A DNA stretch of 16,378 nucleotides from JADHLJ01 sp038116915. Its GTDB lineage: Bacteria > Pseudomonadota > Alphaproteobacteria > Thalassobaculales > Thalassobaculaceae. The position numbers were made by a program, and so were the translations under genes. How positions within the stretch are numbered: the first letter of the stretch is position 1; each line of letters begins with the position of its first letter. Where the stretch lies: assembly GCA_038116915.1 (NCBI GenBank), contig JAYOEU010000095.1, positions 1 to 16,378 of the forward strand, read 5' to 3'. Positions 7,970 to 14,976 of this stretch are shown in pieces. Under the pieces are notes generated by a model. The model made no database searches and had not been told where the DNA came from. It saw only the letters and a list, made by a program, of their open reading frames with translations.

Positions 7970-8932
7970 TCAGCGATCGCGGGAGAGACTTGCCCTCAAC
8001 CAGTCGAGCGTAAGCTTGAGCCCGTCATTGATCCCCGTCTCAGGCCGCCAGCCGAGATGCTCCTCGGCGCGTGAAATGTCGAGAATGCTTGCCGGAACGT
8101 CGAGCGCGCGGCCCGGCTGCCGTTCAACCTTGAGCGGCGAGTCGAACAGGTTTGATATCCGCTCGAGGATGTCGTTCAGACTGAGGCCGGCGCCACTCGC
8201 GATATTGAAAAGCGCGTGCGGCCCGTCATAGACCGCGGCGGCCGAAAGTGCCGCGGCCACGTCTTCTATAAAGATATAGTCGCGAATCACCTCGCCGGTA
8301 CCCCAGATCTCAATCGCCTCTCCGGTAAGCGCGCGGTGCAGGAACGCGGCGATCGCACCCTGGCCGCGGAACGGGCTTTGATGCGGACCATACGGATTGG
8401 CGACCCGCAGCACGATCGCGTCCAGGCCACGCTGACGCCGATTAATGGCGATGTATTTCTCGATCGCGAGCTTGCCGACCCCATAGGCGTTGATCGGTTC
8501 GGTTGGCGCGGTCTCCGGCGTCGGCACGGGAACGTCGGGTCCGTAGACAGTGCCGCCCGACGAGACGAAGACCAGACGGGCCGGGCTTTCCGCCAGCCTG
8601 TCCAGCAATGCCAGCGAGGGCAGTATAGAGTTCACGACATCACCCGCCGGATCGGCATTGGCGGAGGCGGGTGTCGAGGAGGCGGCGAGGTGGAAAACGA
8701 TGTCCGCGCGCTTGACCAGGGGCGCGAGGTGCTGCTGATCGTTCAATGAGGCTTCGACCCATTCGACATCGCCGGGGCAATCCGCAGGCGCCGGCCGAAG
8801 ATCGAGTAAGATGACGGCCGCCCCGTCGGCGCGCAGTCTGTTCATCAGATTCCAGCCGATGAACCCGCCGCCGCCAAGGATCAGACAGGTCTTGCCCCGC
8901 AGGGGCTGCGCGGTACGGCGGGCCATGGTCAT
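7970..8932 (-). CDS. NAD-dependent epimerase/dehydratase (extended SDR, nucleotide-sugar type)
   Basis: A 320-residue extended short-chain dehydrogenase. Seen: the dinucleotide loop LILGGGGFIGW at 17-27 with G20, G23 and G26 spaced as GxxGxxG; a fold-closing acidic residue in ILLDLRP (41-47); DIVFHLAAS at 77-85; the active-site strand FVSSGGTVYG at 122-131; and the catalytic pair Y150-xxx-K154 in INAYGVGKLAIEKY. This is the layout of UDP-glucose 4-epimerase and related nucleotide-sugar epimerases/dehydratases. It likely makes or interconverts an activated sugar for the cluster's glycosyltransferases in the cytoplasm. The exact sugar is not readable; GalE-, WbpP- and RmlB-type enzymes share these motifs, although the length fits an epimerase. 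It begins in an ATGA overlap with the GT2 gene upstream and is the last gene of unit 2. Confidence 0.88.
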   Translation of the reverse strand: MTMARRTAQPLRGKTCLILGGGGFIGWNLMNRLRADGAAVILLDLRPAPADCPGDVEWVEASLNDQQHLAPLVKRADIVFHLAASSTPASANADPAGDVVNSILPSLALLDRLAESPARLVFVSSGGTVYGPDVPVPTPETAPTEPINAYGVGKLAIEKYIAINRRQRGLDAIVLRVANPYGPHQSPFRGQGAIAAFLHRALTGEAIEIWGTGEVIRDYIFIEDVAAALSAAAVYDGPHALFNIASGAGLSLNDILERISNLFDSPLKVERQPGRALDVPASILDISRAEEHLGWRPETGINDGLKLTLDWLRASLSRDR

Positions 8933-9744
8933 GCCGCCTCGTCCAGGAGATACCGATTGCCGGCGAGCGCCGCCGCCACATCCGCCGCATCGAAAGCCGC
9001 GGCGAAATCCTGGGTCATGGTCTTGAAAAGCCGGCGGACCTCAGCGGTCACCCGAGAGCCGTCCTCCTTTATTGTATTGGTCGCATGGGTGCGGTACCGC
9101 GCCAGAATTTGCGGCAAGAACAGCGGCTTGCCCAACAGCGCCGCCCGCAGCGCGAAGTCCCAGTCATGGACATAGCGATAGTCACGGAAGCCGCCGATTT
9201 TCTGGTACAGCTTCTTCGTGAACATCATGTTGCTGGTGGTCGCGATGAAGTTCTGATTCGCCAGCAACGGCAGCAGATCCCGCCGCTTGAGGTGATCACG
9301 GACCTTCAGTGAACCGGGAAACGGGAATTCCGGAGACAGCGGTCCGCGCTTGATTCCAAGCGGCGCGCCGTCGCCGTCCATCAGCGCGACATAGCCCGTC
9401 ACGAAATCATACCTGGTGCGGTTCACCGCCATCTGTGCCGCCTCGAACCGGGCCGGCGCGAACAGATCGTCCGAATTCAGAACCGCGAGCCAGGGCTGGC
9501 TCGCCGCCTCCGCAAGCTGGTTTAGCCGGGCATGGGCGCCGATATTTCCGCCCTTCGCCGGCGTCAGGTCCCGCACCCGGCCCGAGCGGTCCAGCGCAAG
9601 CCGCGCCACCACCTCGCGGCTGTCGTCCGACGATCCGTCATCGGCCACCAGGATTTCCCGCACCAGGGGGCTTGCAAGCGCCGACTGAACGGCGTCGGCC
9701 GCATAGTGCCGGTGGTTGTAGACGGGGATCAAGACACTGAACAT
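8929..9744 (-). CDS. GT2-family glycosyltransferase (short form)
   Basis: A 271-residue GT2 enzyme. I take the ATG at 9742-9744 (MFSVLIPVYNHRHY) rather than an in-frame upstream ATG at 9807, because the GT-A fold starts here at once, GGGGAAAG sits 5 nt before it, and the longer form would overlap the upstream gene. Seen: VADDGSSDDS at 33-42 (nucleotide binding), VLNSDDLF at 88-95 with the DxD-type SDD, and YVHDWDF at 191-197, the acidic acceptor/catalytic-base region. No transmembrane helices, so soluble or peripheral. Family role: inverting transfer of a sugar from an NDP-sugar to a growing glycan; specificity is unknown. It follows the larger GT2 gene after 14 bp and overlaps the epimerase by ATGA. 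Confidence 0.9.
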   Translation of the reverse strand: MFSVLIPVYNHRHYAADAVQSALASPLVREILVADDGSSDDSREVVARLALDRSGRVRDLTPAKGGNIGAHARLNQLAEAASQPWLAVLNSDDLFAPARFEAAQMAVNRTRYDFVTGYVALMDGDGAPLGIKRGPLSPEFPFPGSLKVRDHLKRRDLLPLLANQNFIATTSNMMFTKKLYQKIGGFRDYRYVHDWDFALRAALLGKPLFLPQILARYRTHATNTIKEDGSRVTAEVRRLFKTMTQDFAAAFDAADVAAALAGNRYLLDEAA

Positions 9745-9748
9745 GCCG

Positions 9749-9756
9749 CTTTCCCC
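9749..9756 (-). promoter_or_regulatory. Shine-Dalgarno site deciding the short GT2 start
   Basis: GGGGAAAG on the minus strand lies 5 nt before the ATG at 9742-9744 and just after the stop of the upstream gene (9759-9761). It favours this start over the longer in-frame option. Confidence 0.65.
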
Positions 9757-9758
9757 GA

Positions 9759-10979
9759 CTAGCCGCGAACCGCGCGCCGCACCATCCGATACAGCGCGAC
9801 AGCCCAAGGACGGCGTATCGCCCAGAGCCGCAACGACGACATCAGGCGTCCATGCCCGCTTCCGTTCCGGCCTTGCCCGCCCGGATAGAGCTGGTCGGGT
9901 GAAAACATCGTTCCGGTGAACTCGATATAGGCGGTTCGGTTAATGTCATCCCGGAACCGGGCCAAGGCCACGTCGTAAGCGGCGCCGAGGTTGGCTTCCG
10001 GGTCGGTCTCGCCAAGGATATAGCCTTGCGCGTAGGCAAGCCGGAACATCGCCGACAGGGCAGCCGCGTGCCAGTGCTCGCTGCCCAGCTTTCCGCGTCC
10101 TTCCAGCATCCGGATCCAGGCCTTGAGCCCTTCGATCAGCAGCAACTGGTCGGGGATATGACGATCCTCCTCGGCCAGGATCGGCTTGCGCAGGGCGCGG
10201 GGAACGCTCTCTGGGGCGACCATTGTCGCGACGTTGGGATGAATGCGCACGAACTCGCGCGCCGCGTTGCCGGCATTGACCTGACGGCGAAGGAAACCAG
10301 CCACGTCGTATTGGTGGTCGTGGGTGCCGACGGACAGCGGCACGTAGATGATCTTCAGACCCTGGCGCCGGTTGAACAACCGGTAGGCAAACTCGATATC
10401 CTCATAGCCGTAGGTCTGGAAGGAATCGCTGAACCCGTCCTTGACCCAGCTTTTCGCCACCGATTTCTTGACCGAGATATTGATGGTGTAGAAGAACCGC
10501 CAATCGAGTTCCGTGTAGGGCGGGATATGGGCGTAGCCGAACTGTTCGCCGCCGCCGCCCTGGATGTGACTCATCACGAAGCTGACGTCGAAATCCCGCG
10601 TCGCCGGCCAGATGGCCTTGCCGAGCACCGCGATCTCATCGCCTGGCATTTTCTCGTGAATCTCGGCATGCGCGCGAAAGAAATCGGCATTGATCGGCGT
10701 GATGTCGTCTCCGAGAAACAACAGGATATCGTGCCGTGCCATGTCGGCGCCGACATTGCGCGCGCCGCCGGCGCCCCGGTTCTCGATCGAGGTCCAAACG
10801 AGATTGCCGAACTTTTCGGCGCATTTTTCCAGCTGTTCCGCCGCATCGTTGGTCGAGCCGTCATTGACGACCACGAATTCAAGCTCGATCCCGCCCGCGA
10901 ATTCCATGCATTTTGAGAGCAGGTCGGCCAGCGGCCGGCGCGGGTTGTAGGTTGGAATCACTACCGAAATGGCGGTCAT
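9759..10979 (-). CDS. GT2-family glycosyltransferase with a C-terminal helical extension
   Basis: A 406-residue GT2 enzyme. The ATG at 10977-10979 (MTAISVVIPTYNPRRPL) is chosen because the GT-A fold begins immediately; a further 78 in-frame upstream codons look like low-complexity antisense-type sequence and would run into the methyltransferase gene. Seen: VVNDGSTNDA at 37-46; a GARN motif near 72-75; LFLGDD at 87-92 as the metal/UDP site; GYEDIEF at 191-197 as the catalytic-base region; and a THDH motif at 219-222. Residues after about 250 form an extra, probably helical region of unknown role. Family role: inverting glycosyl transfer in the cytoplasm; sugar unknown. It is the first gene of unit 2, with only a weak GCGGG ribosome site. 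Confidence 0.9.
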   Translation of the reverse strand: MTAISVVIPTYNPRRPLADLLSKCMEFAGGIELEFVVVNDGSTNDAAEQLEKCAEKFGNLVWTSIENRGAGGARNVGADMARHDILLFLGDDITPINADFFRAHAEIHEKMPGDEIAVLGKAIWPATRDFDVSFVMSHIQGGGGEQFGYAHIPPYTELDWRFFYTINISVKKSVAKSWVKDGFSDSFQTYGYEDIEFAYRLFNRRQGLKIIYVPLSVGTHDHQYDVAGFLRRQVNAGNAAREFVRIHPNVATMVAPESVPRALRKPILAEEDRHIPDQLLLIEGLKAWIRMLEGRGKLGSEHWHAAALSAMFRLAYAQGYILGETDPEANLGAAYDVALARFRDDINRTAYIEFTGTMFSPDQLYPGGQGRNGSGHGRLMSSLRLWAIRRPWAVALYRMVRRAVRG

Positions 10980-11019
10980 GGAACCCGCGGCAACAGTGGA
11001 GCAATAGGCTGCCGCAAAG

Positions 11020-11048
11020 GTAGTGACGGAACACAAAATGTTTGTCAA
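11020..11048 (-). promoter_or_regulatory. Weak candidate promoter for unit 2
   Basis: On the minus strand a perfect TTGACA (11048-11043) stands 17 bp before CACTAC (11025-11020). The -35 is ideal but the -10 matches TATAAT poorly, so this is a tentative call. It sits in the 103-bp gap upstream of the GT2 start at 10979, in the most AT-rich part of that gap. Confidence 0.3.
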
Positions 11049-11070
11049 CCGAACCGACGTCCGGCGGATT

Positions 11071-11091
11071 CCGCGATCGCGGCTAACCGCG
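11071..11091 (-). other. Overlapping inverted repeats at the end of the methyltransferase gene
   Basis: A perfect 12-bp palindrome ccgcgatcgcgg (11071-11082) abuts a 5-bp stem cgcgg/ccgcg (11078-11082 with 11087-11091) whose loop carries the stop codon. The two hairpins are mutually exclusive. No T run follows on the minus strand, so it is not a standard terminator. It could slow RNA decay or polymerase, or be chance in GC-rich DNA. Confidence 0.25.
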
Positions 11092-11865
11092 TCCCTTGCG
11101 CACGACGGCGGAGCCCGACAGATCCGCCACCGGAACCGGTCTCCAGGGCGTGTCGGCGAAGTATCGCTCGAGCGCTCGGGCGATCCCCGGCCAATGGCCG
11201 CTGCCGTGATCATGAAAGATCATCGCCCCGCCGACGGAGAGACGCGGCCAGAACCATTGCAGCGCCGCCTCGGCGGGCTGCTCCAGGTCGCAATCCACAT
11301 GGACCAGCGCGAACCGGAGATCCTCGTCCAGTTCCTTGGCGCTGTCCGGAAACCAGCCGGCCCTGTAATGGGTCAGGTGATCTTCTCCGACGAAAGCCCG
11401 CACGGCCGCCTCGCTGGTGTCCTTGAACGCGCCGTCCAGCGCCTCCCGTCCCGCGGCATCGGGTCCGCCATCGGCGAGATCGCGGCCGTCGAACCCCTCG
11501 AACGTGTCGAACAGATAAAGCTCCCGGTCCGCGCATAGCAGCCGCAGAAGTTTGGCGGTCTTGCCTTTGTAGACACCGAATTCGGCGACCGCGCCCGGAA
11601 CCTTTTCCGCCGAGATCATCGCGGCGAGCTGTGCGAACAGCCAGATCCGGTTGACATCGGCGAGCGCCATCGCGCCGGATTGCTCGCGCATCGCCGACAG
11701 CAGCGAGGCGAGGGTCTGGCCGGTACCCTCGAAGGGATCGCGCTCGGGATGGAGCAAGGCCGCGATCCCGCCCGCCCGCATATTCACCAACCCCGCGACA
11801 CCGGGGCGGCGGAGCGCCCAGGCGGCCATCCTGGCGCACAAGGTATCGATCAGTCCGGCTTTCAT
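11083..11865 (-). CDS. TylF/MycF-type class I SAM-dependent O-methyltransferase
   Basis: A 260-residue methyltransferase. The ATG at 11863-11865 (MKAGLIDTLCARM) is chosen over a longer in-frame start because it shares a base with the upstream stop (TGATG) and has GGGAGG 7 nt before it. Seen: SAM-binding motif I VAEFGVYKGKTAKLLR at 93-108; LYLFDTFEGFDG at 116-127, a hallmark of the macrocin O-methyltransferase (TylF) family; VHVDCDLEQP at 188-197; and IFHDHGSG at 216-223, the acidic/His metal-binding pair. Family role: Mg-dependent methylation of a sugar hydroxyl. Here it probably methylates a sugar of the surface glycan or its precursor. It closes unit 1, directly after the two sulfotransferases. 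The family is clear; the target hydroxyl is not. Confidence 0.88.
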   Translation of the reverse strand: MKAGLIDTLCARMAAWALRRPGVAGLVNMRAGGIAALLHPERDPFEGTGQTLASLLSAMREQSGAMALADVNRIWLFAQLAAMISAEKVPGAVAEFGVYKGKTAKLLRLLCADRELYLFDTFEGFDGRDLADGGPDAAGREALDGAFKDTSEAAVRAFVGEDHLTHYRAGWFPDSAKELDEDLRFALVHVDCDLEQPAEAALQWFWPRLSVGGAMIFHDHGSGHWPGIARALERYFADTPWRPVPVADLSGSAVVRKGRG

Positions 11866-12713
11866 CACCAGGCCTCCCGGCGGTCCAGCGCGGCGAACCG
11901 GGTATCCGCCGCGGCTCCGCCGCCGCTGACCGCTTGCCGCAATGCCGCGTCGAACGCCGCCACCGGGTCCGGCAAGGCGCATCGGCCGCTTTCGGCGCGT
12001 GCCCGGTGATGCCGCTCCGCCGGGTCGAGATACCGCTCGACCTCGGCCGCACCGGGTCCCGCCGAATCAAACGCGAGTGCCGGCAGCCCGGGCACGGCAA
12101 AGGCGTCGCCAATCCGGGATATCAGTTTGCGCCAATCGCTCAGCAACTCGTCATAGTCCACGAAAAGGCGGCGCGAGCCCCTGGTATCGCGCTCCGCCTC
12201 GGACATGTATCGCCACCAGAGCCGGGCCGCCGCTTCATGCTCCATGCCGTCGCGCGCCGCGAGCGAGGCGGCAACCTCCGCCGGATCACGGCGAACCAGG
12301 ATGAAACAGGGCTCAGAATCGGTCAGCACCGGACGCCAGAGCCGAACGAACCGGCACAGCCGTGGGTCCTTCATTCCCCAATCCTCAGTCCCGCCGGGCG
12401 GAAAGTCATGATCCAGCACGTCGCTGATGGCGGCACGCGCCCGCCCGGCGGCGGGTCCGTCCAGCCAATCCGCGGGAAACGGTTCGGCGCTGCTCCAGTG
12501 CGAGCCCATCTCCCGCAGCAGGATCTCGTGGATCGGCACGATGCTGTTGTGCTCGTAGAAGCCGAGCGAGTTGGAGCCTTCCTCCGGCGGCATCAGATTG
12601 GTGCCGAGATCCAGGCCCAGACGCCAAAGCGTGCCGGTCAGCGCCGAGGTGCCGCTGCGGTGCATGCCGAGCACGATCAAGGCACGGCGCTTCGGCGCGC
12701 TGGCTGCCGTCAT
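11865..12713 (-). CDS. Sulfotransferase family protein (second of two)
   Basis: A 282-residue protein. Seen: LIVLGMHRSGTSALTGTL at 12-29, the 5'-phosphosulfate-binding loop (family pattern of basic/Ser/Gly followed by T-S); WGMKDPRLCRF at 112-122, a lysine-containing KDPR motif common in bacterial sulfotransferases; and LVRRDPAEVAASL at 139-151, the 3'-phosphate-binding region with arginine and serine. No signal peptide or membrane helix, so a cytoplasmic PAPS-dependent enzyme. Family role: moving sulfate from PAPS onto a hydroxyl; from context the acceptor is probably a sugar of the polysaccharide. It overlaps the first sulfotransferase by ATGA and the methyltransferase by 1 bp. The two sulfotransferases diverge strongly, so this is not a recent duplication and they probably act on different positions. 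Confidence 0.87.
   Translation of the reverse strand: MTAASAPKRRALIVLGMHRSGTSALTGTLWRLGLDLGTNLMPPEEGSNSLGFYEHNSIVPIHEILLREMGSHWSSAEPFPADWLDGPAAGRARAAISDVLDHDFPPGGTEDWGMKDPRLCRFVRLWRPVLTDSEPCFILVRRDPAEVAASLAARDGMEHEAAARLWWRYMSEAERDTRGSRRLFVDYDELLSDWRKLISRIGDAFAVPGLPALAFDSAGPGAAEVERYLDPAERHHRARAESGRCALPDPVAAFDAALRQAVSGGGAAADTRFAALDRREAW
11873..11878 (-). promoter_or_regulatory. Shine-Dalgarno site deciding the methyltransferase start
   Basis: GGGAGG on the minus strand, 7 nt before the ATG at 11863-11865 and inside the end of the second sulfotransferase gene. It supports the short start and coupled translation. Confidence 0.65.
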
Positions 12714-13606
12714 GACGCGTCCGGCACGCGCGCCGGGGCGCGCTCGCTCATGCCGTCGGCGAGATAACCGAAAGCCTCCAGCGTCTCGCGGTTTTCCTTT
12801 TGCAGCACTTCCAGCGCGTCGCCCGGAATGATCCGCTGCCAGCGGAAAAGACTGGGCGGTTCGGCGATTTCCGCGATCGCGTGATCGAGCAGGCGCTGAT
12901 CGAGATCGAGAAAGGCCAGCACCTCGCGGCCGACGTCACGTGGCCGCTGCACCAGATCCTCCAGACGCACCCGCAGATAGCGGCCCGGCATTTCCCGCTC
13001 AGCCCAGCGCGCGGCGTCGCCGTTCGCCTTGCTCCAAAGCCGGCAGGACTCGACCGGATCATCGTCCCCGGCCCGCTCGCGTCCCAGCACCGCTTCGTAA
13101 TGCTTGATGAACTGCCATTGATTGGTCGAGACCGCCATGTCCCGGCCGTCGCGCACCATATGGATGATGCGAAACCTCGGAAACACCGCGCGGATCGCCG
13201 GCAGCACATACATCGCGCGGGGATTCTTCCAACCCCATCGCGCCGCCGGGCGGGGTCGCTCGGCAAGCCAGCGGCGCACACAGGCCCGGAACTCAGCAAG
13301 CATCCGGTTCCGCAATCCGGCGGGCAGGTTTTCCAGATGGTAATCCGGGCCGCGTGTTTCCGACATCACGGGGTTGATGAACTCGTCCAGAAACGGCTCG
13401 AAGGTCATGGCGTCGCCGACATTGTTCACGCTGTCGCCTGACCCCATGAAGACACCGGCGCGTTCCAGGATGACCCGCATGGCCCTGGTGCCGGAGCCGC
13501 CGGTCGCGCAAATCACAACCGGCTCCGCCATCACGGCCCGGCCCAGCACTCCAGCCAGGGTCTGGCCGATGCCGGTCGGCAGAAGGGTCGCGCTGGGTCT
13601 GATCAT
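12710..13606 (-). CDS. Sulfotransferase family protein (first of two)
   Basis: A 298-residue protein. Seen: VVICATGGSGTRAMRVIL at 30-47 as the PAPS 5'-phosphosulfate loop; GWKNPRAMYVLPAI at 125-138; and IIHMVRDGRDMAVS at 147-160, the 3'-phosphate-binding motif in its textbook form (RDGRD with a downstream serine). A later segment, LRVRLEDLVQRPRDVGREVL, fits the sulfotransferase 'LEDL' region. The start in an ATGA overlap with the Wzt gene is preferred over an internal ATG 25 codons later, just before the fold. Cytoplasmic and PAPS-dependent by family; acceptor inferred to be the cluster's glycan. Placement directly after the transporter genes suggests the modification is tied to export. Confidence 0.88.
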   Translation of the reverse strand: MIRPSATLLPTGIGQTLAGVLGRAVMAEPVVICATGGSGTRAMRVILERAGVFMGSGDSVNNVGDAMTFEPFLDEFINPVMSETRGPDYHLENLPAGLRNRMLAEFRACVRRWLAERPRPAARWGWKNPRAMYVLPAIRAVFPRFRIIHMVRDGRDMAVSTNQWQFIKHYEAVLGRERAGDDDPVESCRLWSKANGDAARWAEREMPGRYLRVRLEDLVQRPRDVGREVLAFLDLDQRLLDHAIAEIAEPPSLFRWQRIIPGDALEVLQKENRETLEAFGYLADGMSERAPARVPDAS

Positions 13607-14976
13607 GACGGGCTCTGATCCGAATTGATGGCGATGTCGGGCTCAAGTTCGAAATCCACCAGCCCCTGAAGCATCAGATCCGGGTCCGCCTGAACCCGGA
13701 ACATAACCGAGTCGATGATCCGGTGCAGAAAGCCGAACTCCGAATCCGCCCGCCCCATCACCCCGCAGCTGATCGTGTAGTGCGACGCCGAAAACAGCCG
13801 GCAAGGAAAGGTGAAGCCGGCGGTCGCCCGATCGCCGGCATTCACTTTCAGGGTCAGTTCGGACGGACGGGCGGACCGGCTGCCGCCGAGCGGGTATCCG
13901 GCATGGGTCCGGATCATCATCTGAAAGAGGACCTGCCAGGCATCGGTTGCGAATTCCACATCGAAGCAGAACCGATAGAGGTTGCCTCGTATCAGGGTGT
14001 TCACCCGGGCGCCGTCGAGGGTCTCGATCCGTGGGTCCAGGATCCGGGCGCCGTTTTCCGGAAGTTCCGTGCGGCCCTTCGCCGTCAGATTGGGATCAAA
14101 GGTCTCGCCGACCGCGGCCGATTGCTCGGTTTCCGCCTCGCCGGCACTCTGCGGTATCTCCGCCTCGGCCGCGCCGCCCGAGCGGATGTCGGCGATGATC
14201 GCTTCCCGGCTCTCCGCCGGGGCGAAAACCAGGCGGTGAAACTGATCGATCACGGATTTCGGCTCGCCGTCGAGCAGCAGGCCACCGGAATCGATCAGCA
14301 AGGCCCGCCGGCAGAACTGAATCACCGCCTGCGGGCTGTGCGACACGAAGAACAGGGTGCCGCCCGCTTCCTGGAAGTCGCGGATCCTGGCGAAACACTT
14401 GTTCTGGAACCCCTCATCGCCCACCGACAGGGCTTCATCCACGATCAGGATGTCCGGCTGAACACTGATCGCCAAGGAAAAGGCGAGGCGGACATACATG
14501 CCGCTCGAGTAGGTGCGGACCGGCATGTCGATATACTCGCCGATATCGGCGAAATCGATCACCGCGTCCATGCGGTCTTCGATTTCCTCGCGCGACAGGC
14601 CGAGGATGGCGGCGTTCATATGAAGATTGTCGCGGCCGCTGAAATCACCGTTGAAGCCCGCCCCGAGTTCGAGCAGCGCCGACACCCGGCCCCGCACCAG
14701 GGCCTGGCCGGTGCTTGGTTGCAGGGTCCCCGCCAGAACCTGGAGCAGGGTCGACTTCCCGGCGCCGTTGCGGCCCACAAGCCCGACGGTCTCGCCGCGC
14801 CGGATATCAAAGGAAACGTCGCGCAGGGCCCAGGATTCCTGATAGAGCCGGCGCCTGTCACCCACGGCCCATTGCTTGAGCCGGTCTATCGGCTTGGCGA
14901 AGGTGCGGTAGACCTTGCCGAGATCCTCGACCCGGATCACCACGTCCTCGGGAAGCTGCGCCACGTCAGATGACAT
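13603..14976 (-). CDS. wzt: Polysaccharide ABC transporter ATP-binding protein with a C-terminal glycan-recognition-like domain
   Basis: A 457-residue protein. The ATG at 14974-14976 (MSSDVAQLPEDVVIRVEDLG) is taken; other in-frame ATGs 11 and 36 codons upstream lie deeper inside the permease gene. Seen: Walker A GRNGAGKST at 68-76; LLELGAGFNGDFSGRDN at 101-117, typical of O-antigen/teichoic-type ATPases; ABC signature YSSGM at 156-160; Walker B ILIVDEA at 176-182; H-loop histidine H213. Plain Wzt-type ATPases are about 250 residues. Here a linker (about 250-308) leads to a beta-rich domain at 309-445 resembling the Wzt C-terminal domain that, in E. coli O8/O9a-type systems, binds the modified non-reducing end of the finished chain. 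It partners with the permease upstream (11-bp overlap) and powers export across the inner membrane. Linker sequence is Ala/Glu-rich and probably flexible. Confidence 0.93.
   Translation of the reverse strand: MSSDVAQLPEDVVIRVEDLGKVYRTFAKPIDRLKQWAVGDRRRLYQESWALRDVSFDIRRGETVGLVGRNGAGKSTLLQVLAGTLQPSTGQALVRGRVSALLELGAGFNGDFSGRDNLHMNAAILGLSREEIEDRMDAVIDFADIGEYIDMPVRTYSSGMYVRLAFSLAISVQPDILIVDEALSVGDEGFQNKCFARIRDFQEAGGTLFFVSHSPQAVIQFCRRALLIDSGGLLLDGEPKSVIDQFHRLVFAPAESREAIIADIRSGGAAEAEIPQSAGEAETEQSAAVGETFDPNLTAKGRTELPENGARILDPRIETLDGARVNTLIRGNLYRFCFDVEFATDAWQVLFQMMIRTHAGYPLGGSRSARPSELTLKVNAGDRATAGFTFPCRLFSASHYTISCGVMGRADSEFGFLHRIIDSVMFRVQADPDLMLQGLVDFELEPDIAINSDQSPS

Noticed and set aside
7975..7982. 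gcgatcgc palindrome (also as part of ccgcgatcgcgg at 11071)
   Set aside because: This octamer is expected often in GC-rich DNA; scattered copies show no regular spacing or array.
10980..11213. 78-codon N-terminal extension of the larger GT2 protein
   Set aside because: It would overlap the methyltransferase gene, has non-family composition, and precedes the natural GT-A start at MTAISVVIPTYN.
11866..11982. 39-codon N-terminal extension of the methyltransferase
   Set aside because: A good ribosome site and TGATG overlap support the internal ATG at 11865, and the extension is Arg/Gly-rich shadow sequence.
13723..14973. Plus-strand open frame of 416 codons opposite wzt
   Set aside because: Antisense to an ABC ATPase with every motif intact; it is a GC-rich shadow.
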